Positions 1-8,228 of a stretch of DNA of 21,226 bases are shown in pieces. The stretch is taken from positions 3,908,875 through 3,930,100 of the forward strand of contig BFEA01000045.1 in the NCBI GenBank assembly GCA_003427395.1, read 5' to 3'. The notes under the pieces were generated by a model, which was given only the letters and a program-made list of their open reading frames with translations, was not told where the DNA came from and searched no databases. The translations under genes and the position numbers were made by a program. The stretch's first letter is position 1, and each line of letters opens with the position of its first letter. This DNA is from Chara braunii. Taxonomy: Eukaryota > Streptophyta > Charophyceae > Charales > Characeae.

Positions 1-59
<59 letters not shown>

Positions 60-121
60 CACACGCACACACACACACACACACAAACACATAAATAAAA
101 AAACAAACAAACAAACAAACA
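1..121. repeat. (AC)n microsatellite grading into (AAAC)n
   Basis: Almost pure AC dinucleotides run from the window edge to about 84, with two AC-to-GC interruptions. They are followed by an A-rich stretch with about five AAAC units. The array continues beyond the left edge, so its full length is unknown. No coding content is seen. Positions 122-220 that follow are unique sequence with no recognisable feature. Confidence 0.97.
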
Positions 122-218
122 AGTCTGGCAGTGTATAGTTTCATGTTCTAGCGCTAGATCCATTAGACTTTGCTCATCCTATCCATGGAAGTACCATGAG
201 GTCAGCCGCGAGGTTGGA

Positions 219-220
<2 letters not shown>

Positions 221-286
<66 letters not shown>
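221..286. repeat. (CT)n microsatellite
   Basis: About 30 uninterrupted CT dinucleotides, broken only by one TT near 281, run straight into the adjacent GT tract. This is a long pyrimidine run on the plus strand. It creates apparent Ser/Leu or Arg/Glu ORFs that are not genes. Confidence 0.97.
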
Positions 287-317
<31 letters not shown>

Positions 318-352
318 TGCGTGCGCGTGTTTGTGTATGTTTGTGTCTGTGT
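286..352. repeat. (GT)n microsatellite, imperfect
   Basis: An alternating GT tract with scattered A and C substitutions (TATG, GCGTGCGCG). It directly abuts the CT tract, forming a compound microsatellite. Confidence 0.95.
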
Positions 353-374
353 CGAACGACCACCACCGAATTGT

Positions 375-425
375 TCGAAGAAGAAGAAGGAGAAGAAGAA
401 AAAGAAGAAGAAGAAGAAGAAGAAC
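375..425. repeat. (GAA)n trinucleotide tract
   Basis: About 16 GAA/AAG triplets with few interruptions, followed by A-rich sequence to about 465. It is a pure purine run on the plus strand. It stands about 90 bp from the CT tract, whose minus strand is also purine. Confidence 0.95.
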
Positions 426-655
426 ATGATGAAAGGGAAAAAAAACAGGAAAAAAAACAAACGTCATAGAAGAAGAAGGTTCTCCCTATGCAATTTTTTT
501 AAAAGGACTCTAACACCATATCGTTCATGAAAAATATTGGAAAAAAAAAATACTGCTTTTCTTTATTTATTTTTATTTTTTTCTTTTTAACCGATTTTCG
601 TTTTGCGGTTTTAAAAATTCGTAAATGAAATTCAAATTCAAAAAACAAATATATG
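426..655. other. AT-rich intergenic stretch, no gene seen
   Basis: Low-complexity A/T-rich sequence with homopolymer runs. I see no ORF with protein-like composition, no RNA gene and no link to the satellite families downstream. Confidence 0.7.
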
Positions 656-776
656 GGCTCAATCTTGCAGATCGAGGCGATCTTAAGCCCTCAATCTTAC
701 AGATCGAGGCGATCTTAAGCCCTCAATCTTGCAGATTGAGGCGATCTTAAGCGCTCAATCTTGCAGATCGATGGTC
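656..776. repeat. 32-bp tandem repeat, about 3.7 units
   Basis: The motif CTCAATCTTGCAGATCGAGG recurs starting at 658, 690, 722 and 754, an exact 32-bp period with one or two substitutions per unit. The unit contains the near-palindrome GATCGAGGCGATC. It sits about 110 bp before satellite A and shares no unit with it. The 777-887 spacer between them is unique and GC-richer, and I see no feature in it. Confidence 0.95.
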
Positions 777-887
777 TGAAATCGCCCTTTAATTTTCGTC
801 TTCGCGGGAAAGGCAGGCCCTCCGCGATTTTTTTTTTCGATCTGGAAGGCCTACCGACCCCCCGCCTTATCTCGGGCCTAACACTCT

Positions 888-3306
888 TGGCTCTATTTTT
901 CGACGAACGCAAAGAAGTGTCTGGGGCCTCGGAATAAGAACCTGAAAAACGACTAAGTATGCAAAGAAAAAAAAGAAAGTTCAAAGCTGTATTTTTCGGT
1001 GAACGCAACGAAGGGCCTAGGGAGTAGGGAGAGAGATAGAAAAAACAACTTAGTATGCAAAGAAAAAAAAGAAAGCTCTACGCTGTATTTTTCGACGAAC
1101 GCAAAGAAGCACCTAGGACGTAGGGAAGGGGACAGAAAAACGACAAAGTATGCAAAGAAAAAAAAGAAAGCTCCTGGCTGTATTTTTCGTCGAACGCAAA
1201 GAAGGGCCTAAGGTGTAGGGATAAGAACAGGAAAAACGATTAAGTATGCAAAGAAAAAAAAGAAAGTTCTGGGCTGTATTTTTCGGCGAATGCAAAGAAG
1301 GGTCTAGGGCGTAGGGATAGGCATAGGAACAGGAAAAACGACTAAGTATGCAAAGGAAAAAAAAAAGTTATAGACTGTATTTTTCGATGAATGCAAAGAA
1401 GGATTTAGGGTGTAGGGATAGGGATAGCAACAGGAAAAACGACCAAGTATGCAAAGAAAAAGAAAAAAAAGTTATAGGCTGTTTTTTTCGGCGAACTAAA
1501 AAAATAGCCTAGGGCATAGGGAGTGGGATGGGAAAAACGAGTAAATATGCAAAGAAAAAAAAGAAAGCTCTGGGCTTTATTTTTCGGCGAATCTAAAGAA
1601 GGGCCTAAGGCTTAGGGAGAGGGAGAGGAGAAACGACTAAGTATGTAAAGAAAAAAAAGAAAGTTGTGGGTTGCATTTTCGGCGAACGCAAAGAAGGGCC
1701 AAAGATACAAGGAGACGGACAGGAAAAACGATTAAATATGTAAAGAAAAAAAAAAAACCTCTGATTGTATTTTTCGGCGAACGCAAAGAAGGACCTAGGG
1801 CGTAAGGAGAGAGACAAAAAAAATGACTAAGTATGACAAAAAAAAAGAGAAAGCTCTGCACTGTATTTTTCTGCGAACGCAAAGAAGGACCTAAGGCGTA
1901 AGGAGGGGGAAAGAAAAAAACGAGTAAATATGGAAAGAAAAAAAAGAAAACCTTCAGCTGTATGCAAAAAAAAAAAAAAAACTTGAGTTGTGTTTTTCGG
2001 CGAACGCAAAGATGAGTCTAGAACGTAGGGAGAGAGAATGAAAAAATGAGTAAATATGCAAAGAAAAAAAAGAAAACTTTAAGCTATATTTTTCGGCGAA
2101 CGCAAAGAAGAGCCTAGGACGTAGGGAACGAGACAGAAAAAGGACTAAGTATACAAAGAAAAAAAAGAAAACTCTGGGCTATATTTTTCAACCAACGCAA
2201 ACAAGGGCATAGGGCGTAGCGAAAGGGACAGAAAAACGATGAAGTATGCAAAGGAAAAAAAGAGAGCGCTTGGCTGTAACTGTATTTTTCGGCGAACGCA
2301 ATGAAGGGTCTAGGACGTACGGATAGGAACAGAAAAACAACTAAATATAAAACGAAAAAAAAAAAAAGCTATGGGTTGTATTTTTTGGCAAACGTAAAGA
2401 AAGGTCTAGGGCGTAGAGATAGGCATAGGAATATGAAAAACGACAAAGTATGCAAAGAAAAAAAGAAAGCTAAAGGTTGGATTTTCGGCGAACGTAAAGA
2501 AGGGTCTTAGGCGTAGGGATAGGGATAAAAATAGAAAAAACCATTGAGTATGCGAAAAAAAAAAAAAGCTCTGGGCTGTATTTTTTGGCGAACGCAAAGA
2601 AGGGTTTAGGGCGTAAGGAGAGGGACAGGAAAAACGACTAAGTATGCAAAGAAACAAAAGAAAGCTCTAGAATGTATTTTTTTGCGAACGCAAAGAAGGG
2701 CCTATGGCGTAAGAAGAGAGACGGAAAAAACGAATAAGTATGCAAAGAAAAAAAAGAAAGCTTTGGGCTGTATTTTTCGGTGAACGCAAAGAAGCGCCTA
2801 AGGGGTAGGGAGAGGCACAGGAAAAACAACTAAGTATGTAAGGAAAAAAAAAAAACTCTGAGCTGTATTTTTCGGCGAACACAAAGAAAGACCTAGTATG
2901 CAAAGAAAAAAAAGAAAGTTCTGGACCGTATTTTTCAGCGAACGCAAAGAAGGGCTTGGGCGTAGGAAGAGGGACAGAAAAAATGAGTAAGTGTGCAAAG
3001 ATAAAAAAGAAAGCTCTGGCTGTATTTTTCGGCGAACGCAAAAAAGAGCCTAGGGCGTAGGGAAAGGGAGAGAAAAACGACTAACTATGCAAAGAAAAAA
3101 AAGAAAGCTCTGGGCTATATTTTTCGGCGAACGCAAACACGGGCCTAGGGCGTAGGGAGGGGGACAGGAAAACCAACTAAGTATGCAAAGAAAAAAAAGA
3201 ATGCTCTTGGCTATATTTTTCGGCGAATGCAAAGAAGCGCCTAGGGCGTAGGGAGAGGGACAGGAGAAACGACTCCGTATGCTGAAACAAAAAAAAAGCT
3301 CCTGGC
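888..3306 (+). repeat. Satellite A, block 1 (about 25 units of ~95 bp)
   Basis: Each unit has a core TATTTTTCGGCGAACGCAAA, then a TAGGG-rich segment, GAAAAACGACTAAGTATGCA, an A-rich tract and GCTCTGGGCTG. Unit starts at 3021, 3116 and 3212 give periods of 95 and 96 bp. Some units (for example about 1290-1430 and 2400-2550) carry extra GGATAG-like hexamers and are about 101 bp. A short unit lacking roughly 40 bp lies near 2887. The block opens with a degenerate unit at about 888 and ends at the hAT-like insertion. The many minus-strand reading frames here are artefacts of the repeat. The unit length is not a fixed multiple of three, so no frame is maintained. Confidence 0.95.
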
Positions 3307-4048
3307 CAGGATCACCAGCCCGTACGTACGAAGGTCCCTGGGCAGACTGTCGTACGTACGGGCGTTAGGGTCCAGTACGGGGTCCGAACTTGACTGCGTT
3401 CGGCCCCCACCAAAAACTATTTCGGGGCCTAAAAATAACGTTGTTTTTCTGAATTTTGTTTTGTGAGTTCTCTAGGACATGAGGGACATGCATTTAAATT
3501 TTCAAGTCATTTGGCTAAGCCAAATTAGAATTAAAAATCGCCAAAGATGGCGGTCTCAAAACGAGCTCGCCCACGTTTGTTTTCACTTTTTACTTTTTGT
3601 TTTCATTTTAATTCAGGGTCTAAACAATTTTATTATTTTTCTAAACTTTTTTAGTGGGTTTGCATTATGTGAAGTACACCTCTGTAAATTTTCAGGGCAT
3701 TTAGATATGCCAAACAAAAATGAAAAATCTCCAAACATGGCGGGGTCGAAAACGTGCTCGTGCATTCGTTAAATTTAATTCTTTTTTATTTTTTATTATT
3801 TTTTTTATTAGTATTTGTTTTTTATATTTTATTTTTATTTCAAATTTGGTAATGAATTTGAATGTAATACTCAGGCAAATCTTGCTCAATTTATTTTTCT
3901 TCATAACATAACTATTTTTTAGAGTTTTTTTTTTTTTTTTTTTTTTTTCCACGTTCGGCCCGAATGGTCGAACACATCCCCAAGGGGTCCCATACGTGCG
4001 GGCGTTCGGGTTCGGGTGTTCGGCCCGTCCCAAACGTCGGTTACCCTG
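3307..4048 (+). mobile_element. Non-autonomous hAT-like element, copy 1 (742 bp)
   Basis: The ends are CAGGATCACC on the left and GGTTACCCTG on the right, giving short imperfect terminal inverted repeats of CAGGGTNACC type. Both sides carry a perfect 8-bp target duplication, CTCCTGGC (3299-3306 and 4049-4056). An 8-bp duplication with CAGGG-type ends is characteristic of hAT transposons. No transposase ORF is present, so it must be mobilised in trans. Subterminal regions are rich in GTACG/GTTCGGGCG motifs, which in hATs often serve as transposase binding sites. The interior is AT-rich and contains an internal duplication of about 190-bp period. Orientation is arbitrary and shared with the copy at 14335. 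Confidence 0.85.
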
Positions 4049-4251
4049 CTCCTGGCTGAATTTTTCGGCGATCGGAAAGAAGGGTCTAGAACAAAGGGAG
4101 AGGGACAGGAAAAACGACTAAATACGTAAAGAAAAAAAAAGAAAGCTCTGGACTATATTTTACGGCGAACGCAAAGAAGGGCCTAGGACGTAGGGAGAGA
4201 GACAAAAAAAACGAGTAAGTATGTAAAAAAAAAAAAAAAAACTCTGGGTTG
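4049..4251 (+). repeat. Satellite A, block 2 (2 units)
   Basis: Two satellite A units are trapped between two hAT-like elements. They match the two units following the element at 14335: both have GGGTCTAG(A/G)ACAAAG in the first unit and a GTAAGTATGTAAA ending in the second. This supports block duplication. Confidence 0.93.
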
Positions 4252-5034
4252 CAGGGTTACCGGCGTTCGGGACGGGCCGAATGCCCGAACCGGAACGCCC
4301 GAACGTACGAAACCCCTTCGGGAGGCGTTCGGTCGTTCAAGCCGAACGCGGACCCAAAAAAAAAAAAAAAAAAAAAAAAAACCGTTTTCAAACAATTTCG
4401 AAAAACAACTATGCTATGAAGAAACATAAACTAAACAACATTTGCCTGGGCACTACATCCAAATTCTTTACCAATTTTGAATTAAAAATCCAATACATTA
4501 AATAGACACTATGATAAAAATAAGAAAAAATAAAAAGAGAATTAAAATGAGTGAGTGTGCCAACACCTTTTCAACACCGCCGTCTTTGCCGATTTTTAAT
4601 TATTTTTTTGGCATTGACAAATGCCCTGAAAATTTACAGATATGTAGTTTGCATAATCAATAACTCATTAATTTTTTTTCAAAAACTCATAAAATATTTT
4701 AGGCCCCGAAATAAAGTGAAAACAAAAAGTTAAAAGTGAAAAAAAACAAAATAGTGAGTGGGCGAGCATGTTTTGACACCCCCATCTTTGGCAATTTTTA
4801 ATGTTTTTTTAACTTAGAAGAATGGCTTCAAAATTTATAGGCGTGTAGTTTACATCATAGAGAACGCACAAAAAAACATGTAGAAACAAAAGCTTATTTT
4901 TAGGCCCCGAAATATTTTTTGGCGGGGGCCGAACCTGGAGGTGTTCGGCCCCCGAACGGGACCCCGAACGCCCGAACGCCCGAACGTTCGAGGGCCAGCA
5001 CGGGGCCCCCCGAACGTTCGATCAGGAGACCCTG
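4252..5034 (-). mobile_element. Non-autonomous hAT-like element, copy 2, inverted (783 bp)
   Basis: This is the reverse complement of the 3307-4048 family member. It opens with CAGGGTTACC and a GGGACGGGCCGAA block that mirrors the right end of copy 1. It closes with AGGAGACCCTG after a stretch matching the left end of copy 1. The flanking 8-mers CTGGGTTG (4244-4251) and GTGGGCTG (5035-5042) agree at 6 of 8 positions and read as a diverged 8-bp target duplication. It has a 27-base A run where copy 1 has a T run, in the expected inverted sense. It has no transposase ORF. It is absent from the paralogous place in satellite copy 2 (about 15262), so it inserted after the block duplication. Confidence 0.82.
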
Positions 5035-5227
5035 GTGGGCTGTATTTTTTGGCGAACGCAAAGAAGGGCTTAGAGCGTAGGGAGAGGGATAGAAAAAACG
5101 ACTAAGTATGCAAAAAAAAAAAAACTCTTAGCTGTATTTTTCGGCGAACGTAAAGAAGGGCGTAGGACATAGGGAGAGGGACGGGAAAAACGATTAAGTA
5201 TGCAAAGAAGAAAAAGAAAGCTCTAGG
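5035..5227 (+). repeat. Satellite A, block 3 (2 units)
   Basis: Two satellite A units lie between the inverted hAT-like element and the retroelement. The last unit is cut after GCTCTAGG by the retroelement and resumes at 10850 with GTATTTTCCGGCGAACG. Both units have counterparts at about 15365-15530. Confidence 0.93.
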
Positions 5228-5843
5228 TTTAATTTTCTGCCCTCGTAGAACAGACTTGGTTTTGATGGTTTAGGATTTGATGAGTTTGGATAAGGTTGAT
5301 CACTTGTCTTTGCTTTTTTAATTTTGATTTGTTTTTTTGTTTTGTTTTTTGTTTTGTTTTTTGGTTTGTTTTGCACCTCGAGCTGTTGACGCGGTTCGAA
5401 CCGACGTCCGTTGCTTGGACCGGTCAGTCCGACGGAAGTTCGATTCCGGTTCGAGAATCATCTGAGTTGTTCATTTTCTCTGTAGTTTCAGACCTAGGTG
5501 TTATTCTGGAGGTTTCTCATACGTATGTGGCTTGACGGACAGTCCCACCTCGGTGGAGGGGGACCTGCCCGACCGAACTTTGCTGTGGACTATAAGTACG
5601 TAGACAATAGCGGTAGTAGACCTCCTGGGTTCCCGCGGCGTCTGGTGACCGTGACGACGGCGTACTACCGCCCGGGGTGTCGTGTGGAAAGCGGTGGTTC
5701 TTGGGCATGTTGGACTGAATTGTGGTAACCCTCTGGTTTCATCGTTCATCTGTCTGCTGTCACTACGGTGACTGTGTGCTTTCACTCCGTGTTTATCACT
5801 TTGTGTTAGTTTCCACCGTGTTCGAACCACCATCATAATCATT
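5226..5843 (+). repeat. Left pseudo-LTR of the retroelement
   Basis: It is collinear with 10224-10849 from GGTTTAA through TTTCTGCCCTCGTAGAA to CCACCATCATAATCATT, at roughly 95% identity by eye. It has neither TG...CA ends nor an evident primer-binding site after it, so it is not a conventional LTR. It contains a T/G-rich stretch (5320-5370), a cluster of short inverted repeats (5392-5459) and a GC-richer half. It differs from the right copy by a 6-bp segment (GTAGAC near 5600) and lacks a 15-bp insertion that the right copy has near 10770. The first two bases may belong to the satellite. Confidence 0.9.
5392..5459 (+). other. Cluster of short hairpins with a tRNA B-box-like motif
   Basis: In order: CGGTTCGAACCG (5392-5403, perfect palindrome), GGAC/GTCC stem (5417-5430), CGGAA/TTCCG stem around GTTCGA (5433-5448), and GATTC/GAATC stem (5442-5459) that overlaps the previous one and would exclude it. 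GTTCGATTC fits the RNA polymerase III B-box consensus. The right pseudo-LTR keeps every stem at 10389-10456, and its first hairpin has altered only the loop. A role in transcription or RNA structure is inference. No full tRNA fold is visible. Confidence 0.45.
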
Positions 5844-6047
5844 TACAACATGCGTCAACTTATCTGGGGAAGTCTACCAGATTCAAGTGAGCGATATTAA
5901 TTTGCACCGAGGATACGCTGTCGATTGAAAAAGCGGCTGTTACTGAGTGAAGGGGAGGAGCGAAGAGTACGACACCAGCTCTGGTGGACCCCTGTCAAGT
6001 TGGTAGTGCGGAGGAGATTCGAAGAAGTTGATCAAGACGCATCGAAG
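5844..6047 (+). other. Retroelement 5' leader before ORF1
   Basis: Sequence between the left pseudo-LTR and the first ATG of ORF1. The ORF1 frame is open from 5901 after a TAA at 5898, so a non-ATG start or a longer N-terminus cannot be excluded. I see no further recognisable element. Confidence 0.55.
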
Positions 6048-7244
6048 ATGTCGAGTTTTGAACGTTATAATGATGACAGAGATAGACGACCTTATAGGTC
6101 GTCGTTGAAGTGCTTCAATTGCAATGAACCGGGCCACTATGCCAATCAGTGTCCCCATCGGGACCGACGGTACAGCTCAAGTCGGCCGTCTACCTCGTCA
6201 GATTCGAGGCGGTCACGTTCGCCTCGGAAGTTTGAAGCTCAGCGGAATGAGTTCTCACCAAGGAAAGGAGTTGAACTTCGTGACCAAGTGGCAGAGTTGA
6301 CCAAAGGTGTGGCCACCATCAAGGAACACTTTGACCTAGTGCGGGCGAAGAAAGAAGAAAAGGCTCGTCATAAATTAGAGAAGGAGCGAGGGAAGGAGGA
6401 GGAGAGACTAAGAAAGGAAGAAAAGGAAGCCAGACTAGCACAAGAAGAAGCACGTCGCGAAGCGAAGAGACTGGAGAAAGAAGCGAAGGCGAAGCAGGAA
6501 GCCATTTTGAAAGCAGAAATGAAAAAGGATGTTACCATGCACGCAACTATGCTAATGAGTGAGATCAAAGATGATTGGATCAAGCAGTGGAAGACCTCTG
6601 TTCTTCCATCACTTGCAGGTGACGGAGGGGACGTCAAAGGAAAAAAGCAAGTTAGATATGAGGCGAAGGAGGATAGCGGGACGGGATACAGCAGTGAGGG
6701 GAGTGAGACTAGTGTGACACAGGAAATAAGCGAGAAGACTGAGCGGCTAATTACGGAGAAGAGAAAGAGAGTTGAGGATACGTCGATCGCAGACAGTCCT
6801 CCCATGGAGACCCCGGGGAAACGTACTCCTCGTCGGGAATGTGGAGAACAAAGCCGCCGTGTGACCCGAGCAAGGACCAAGGGAGCCCGGACTCCGATTC
6901 CTGCGAAGAAGCGGTCCCCTATCAAGACTCCTCTGCCGAAGCTTACCAAGAACCGCAAGCAGTCCCCTCCCAGCGGGAGGCTGACACCTGCTAGCAAGTC
7001 ATTGACACGTCTGCGCTTTCGTGATGCCGTTATGAAAGAACTGAAGGATTGCAATGCCGACGAACTTCAGCGATACTGCAAAAAAGAGGGTATCTTGTAC
7101 GCCGGTAAGATCGATGTTATCTTCGATCTTGTCGAGCATCGGGCTCAGGTGCAGTTTCCAAGCTTCGTCCCAGCTTCGGAAGTGATCCGTATCTGCAATT
7201 CGATTGATGAAGGAGCCGTTTCTTCCACGGAGAACCTGGAGTGA
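6048..7244 (+). CDS. ORF1: gag-like protein, CCHC zinc knuckle, coiled coil, SAP-like tail
   Basis: 398 residues from the first ATG; upstream in-frame sequence is open to 5901 but lacks an ATG. Residues 22-35 form a CX2CX4HX4C zinc knuckle (CFNCNEPGHYANQC), the nucleic-acid-binding module typical of retroelement gag proteins. An RS-rich patch follows (about 42-60). Residues 76-161 are a highly charged Lys/Glu/Arg/Ala heptad-like stretch, very probably a coiled coil for multimerisation. A basic Ser/Thr-Pro-rich segment (about 257-319) resembles chromatin-binding tails. Residues 328-365 (LKDCNADELQRYCKKEG..., GKIDVIFDLVEHR) resemble a SAP DNA-binding helix-extended-loop-helix. The likely role is binding element RNA and/or chromatin. 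The frame is uninterrupted, unlike the RT. There is no capsid fold I can identify, so "gag-like" rests on the knuckle plus coiled coil. The ORF ends with TGA, and the nuclease ORF downstream is in the same frame. Confidence 0.8.
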   Translation: MSSFERYNDDRDRRPYRSSLKCFNCNEPGHYANQCPHRDRRYSSSRPSTSSDSRRSRSPRKFEAQRNEFSPRKGVELRDQVAELTKGVATIKEHFDLVRAKKEEKARHKLEKERGKEEERLRKEEKEARLAQEEARREAKRLEKEAKAKQEAILKAEMKKDVTMHATMLMSEIKDDWIKQWKTSVLPSLAGDGGDVKGKKQVRYEAKEDSGTGYSSEGSETSVTQEISEKTERLITEKRKRVEDTSIADSPPMETPGKRTPRRECGEQSRRVTRARTKGARTPIPAKKRSPIKTPLPKLTKNRKQSPPSGRLTPASKSLTRLRFRDAVMKELKDCNADELQRYCKKEGILYAGKIDVIFDLVEHRAQVQFPSFVPASEVIRICNSIDEGAVSSTENLE

Positions 7245-7409
7245 TGTGGCATCCCTTCCGCCAGTTGGTTGAAAGTTTGTAGATATATCACTGGTAAGCG
7301 TTGCTATCAGGTTTTTACCGATCGGAATTTAAAGAAACTCTTGCGTAATCGTTGTGCTTTTAGCTTTGACTAATCGGGTAAGGTGGTTGCAGAGGTATGT
7401 GGGGTCCTA
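7245..7409 (+). other. Inter-ORF segment, same frame, open between two stops
   Basis: After the ORF1 TGA (7242-7244) the same frame stays open for 42 codons to a TAA (7371-7373). It then runs without a stop into the nuclease ORF, whose first ATG is at 7410. The 42-codon stretch has protein-like composition (Cys, Arg, Lys and aromatic residues). It may be former coding sequence joining ORF1 to ORF2, or the original N-terminus of ORF2 lost to a point mutation. No start signal can be identified. Confidence 0.45.
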
Positions 7410-8114
7410 ATGCGATTGTATGAGCAATTCGGGATTGAGTTTTTGGATAAGGAGGGGATTGTTTATATTGCAGTATCCCCCTACTGTAAACTCCGCTATG
7501 TTGGAAAGACGAATCGTACCTGCGATGTCAGATGGCATGAGCACCTTTATGTTGTTCGGAAGCGAACACAGTCCCACTTCCATCGCTGGTTATCTTCTTT
7601 TGGTGTAGGCAATTACGTAATGCTCCCAGTAGACGTGTTCGTTGGGAACGATTTGAGTAGACTGGAGGAGTTATACATCAGTAGGTGGTCCCCTTTCCTC
7701 AATTTTGTTGGTACTAAGGCCTCTAAGAAAGTGGGGAAGAAGAAACCCGGACGGAATGAAAGAAGTCGAGGTACGAATAGTGTGTCACATAATCATATTG
7801 TCAAACCGGTTCGTTTTCACTATATTGATAAGGATCGTGACTTCCTTGAACTCTATGCATTTCTAGATACTTCCCTTGTCTCCGGTAACCTTCCCCAACG
7901 GATTAGATCGGAGGGAGGTGCTGATTGGACCCCTAAATGGAAGAAATTGTCTCGCATGTTTGGGGAAAGTAAGGTAAAACATGACTCTGTTTGCCGACCG
8001 CTGAAGGATTGTAAAGAGCCGTTGGAGAAGGGTGGTGAGTTTGAGATTTTGCATATGGTGAAATGGAAAGCTAAGTGCAAGTATTTGAAGAAGCTTCTAA
8101 TCCGTATTTTGTGA
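7410..8114 (+). CDS. GIY-YIG endonuclease domain protein (ORF2 N-terminal part)
   Basis: 234 residues from ATG 7410; a GTG at 7383 lies in frame upstream. Residues 16-19 (GIVY) and 30-32 (YVG) are the two GIY-YIG signature strands. The catalytic-site Arg is residue 41, followed by HEH at 43-45. The metal-binding Glu lies in LEELYI (about 85-90) and the structural Asn in FLNF (98). All key residues of the fold are therefore present and the nuclease core looks intact. In PLEs this domain nicks target DNA to prime reverse transcription. The remaining C-terminal half is Lys-rich with no recognised domain. The ORF stops at TGA 8112-8114. The same frame continues open for 37 codons, ending 2 bp into the RT frame, so nuclease and RT were probably one protein (N-GIY-YIG-RT), the reverse of the canonical PLE order. 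Confidence 0.82.
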   Translation: MRLYEQFGIEFLDKEGIVYIAVSPYCKLRYVGKTNRTCDVRWHEHLYVVRKRTQSHFHRWLSSFGVGNYVMLPVDVFVGNDLSRLEELYISRWSPFLNFVGTKASKKVGKKKPGRNERSRGTNSVSHNHIVKPVRFHYIDKDRDFLELYAFLDTSLVSGNLPQRIRSEGGADWTPKWKKLSRMFGESKVKHDSVCRPLKDCKEPLEKGGEFEILHMVKWKAKCKYLKKLLIRIL

Positions 8115-8228
8115 AATCCAAAAAAGCTGAACGATATCTACAAATGGGGAATGAATGTCATCCTTAGATTATACCGTGTGATTAAAGACTTCTCTAAGAT
8201 GTCTACCCGTAAGTACTTACGAAGTTGA
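8115..8228 (+). other. Broken nuclease-RT linker (stop readthrough zone and frameshift)
   Basis: Following TGA 8112-8114 the nuclease frame remains open to TGA 8226-8228. The RT frame opens at 8213 after a TAA at 8210-8212. The two frames overlap at 8213-8225, and a single-base loss around 8222 would account for the shift. The simplest reading is decay of one continuous ORF. Separate ORFs would need a start for the RT, and no ATG in the RT frame precedes 8225. Confidence 0.6.

Noticed and set aside
1380-1440. Interstitial plant-type telomere repeat (TTTAGGG) in satellite A
   Set aside because: TAGGG occurs two or three times per unit but without the 7-bp period. It is part of the unit (CCTAGGGCGTAGGGAGAGGG), so a telomeric origin is not supported.
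715-3232. Many minus-strand ORFs of 60-124 residues with a recurring Arg-Ser-Pro-Lys-Asn-Thr pattern
   Set aside because: They are translations of the 95-bp satellite unit. The unit length varies (95, 96, 101 bp), so no frame is kept, and the same pattern appears in different frames.
3701-4033. Protein-coding gene inside the hAT-like element
   Set aside because: The ORF is Lys/Asn/Phe-rich translation of AT-rich sequence, is not preserved in the other two copies, and shows no transposase motif.
5433-5448. A genuine tRNA gene around the B-box-like motif
   Set aside because: No acceptor stem, D arm or anticodon arm can be placed at the required distances.
5591-5596. TATAAG as a promoter TATA box in the left pseudo-LTR
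   Set aside because: A single six-base match, changed to TGTAAG in the right pseudo-LTR, with no supporting elements.
5226-5843. Hammerhead ribozyme in the pseudo-LTR, as in many Penelope-like elements
   Set aside because: I looked on both strands for CTGANGA followed by GAAA in suitable spacing and found none. A CTGATGAG at 9088 lies in RT coding sequence without the partner motif.
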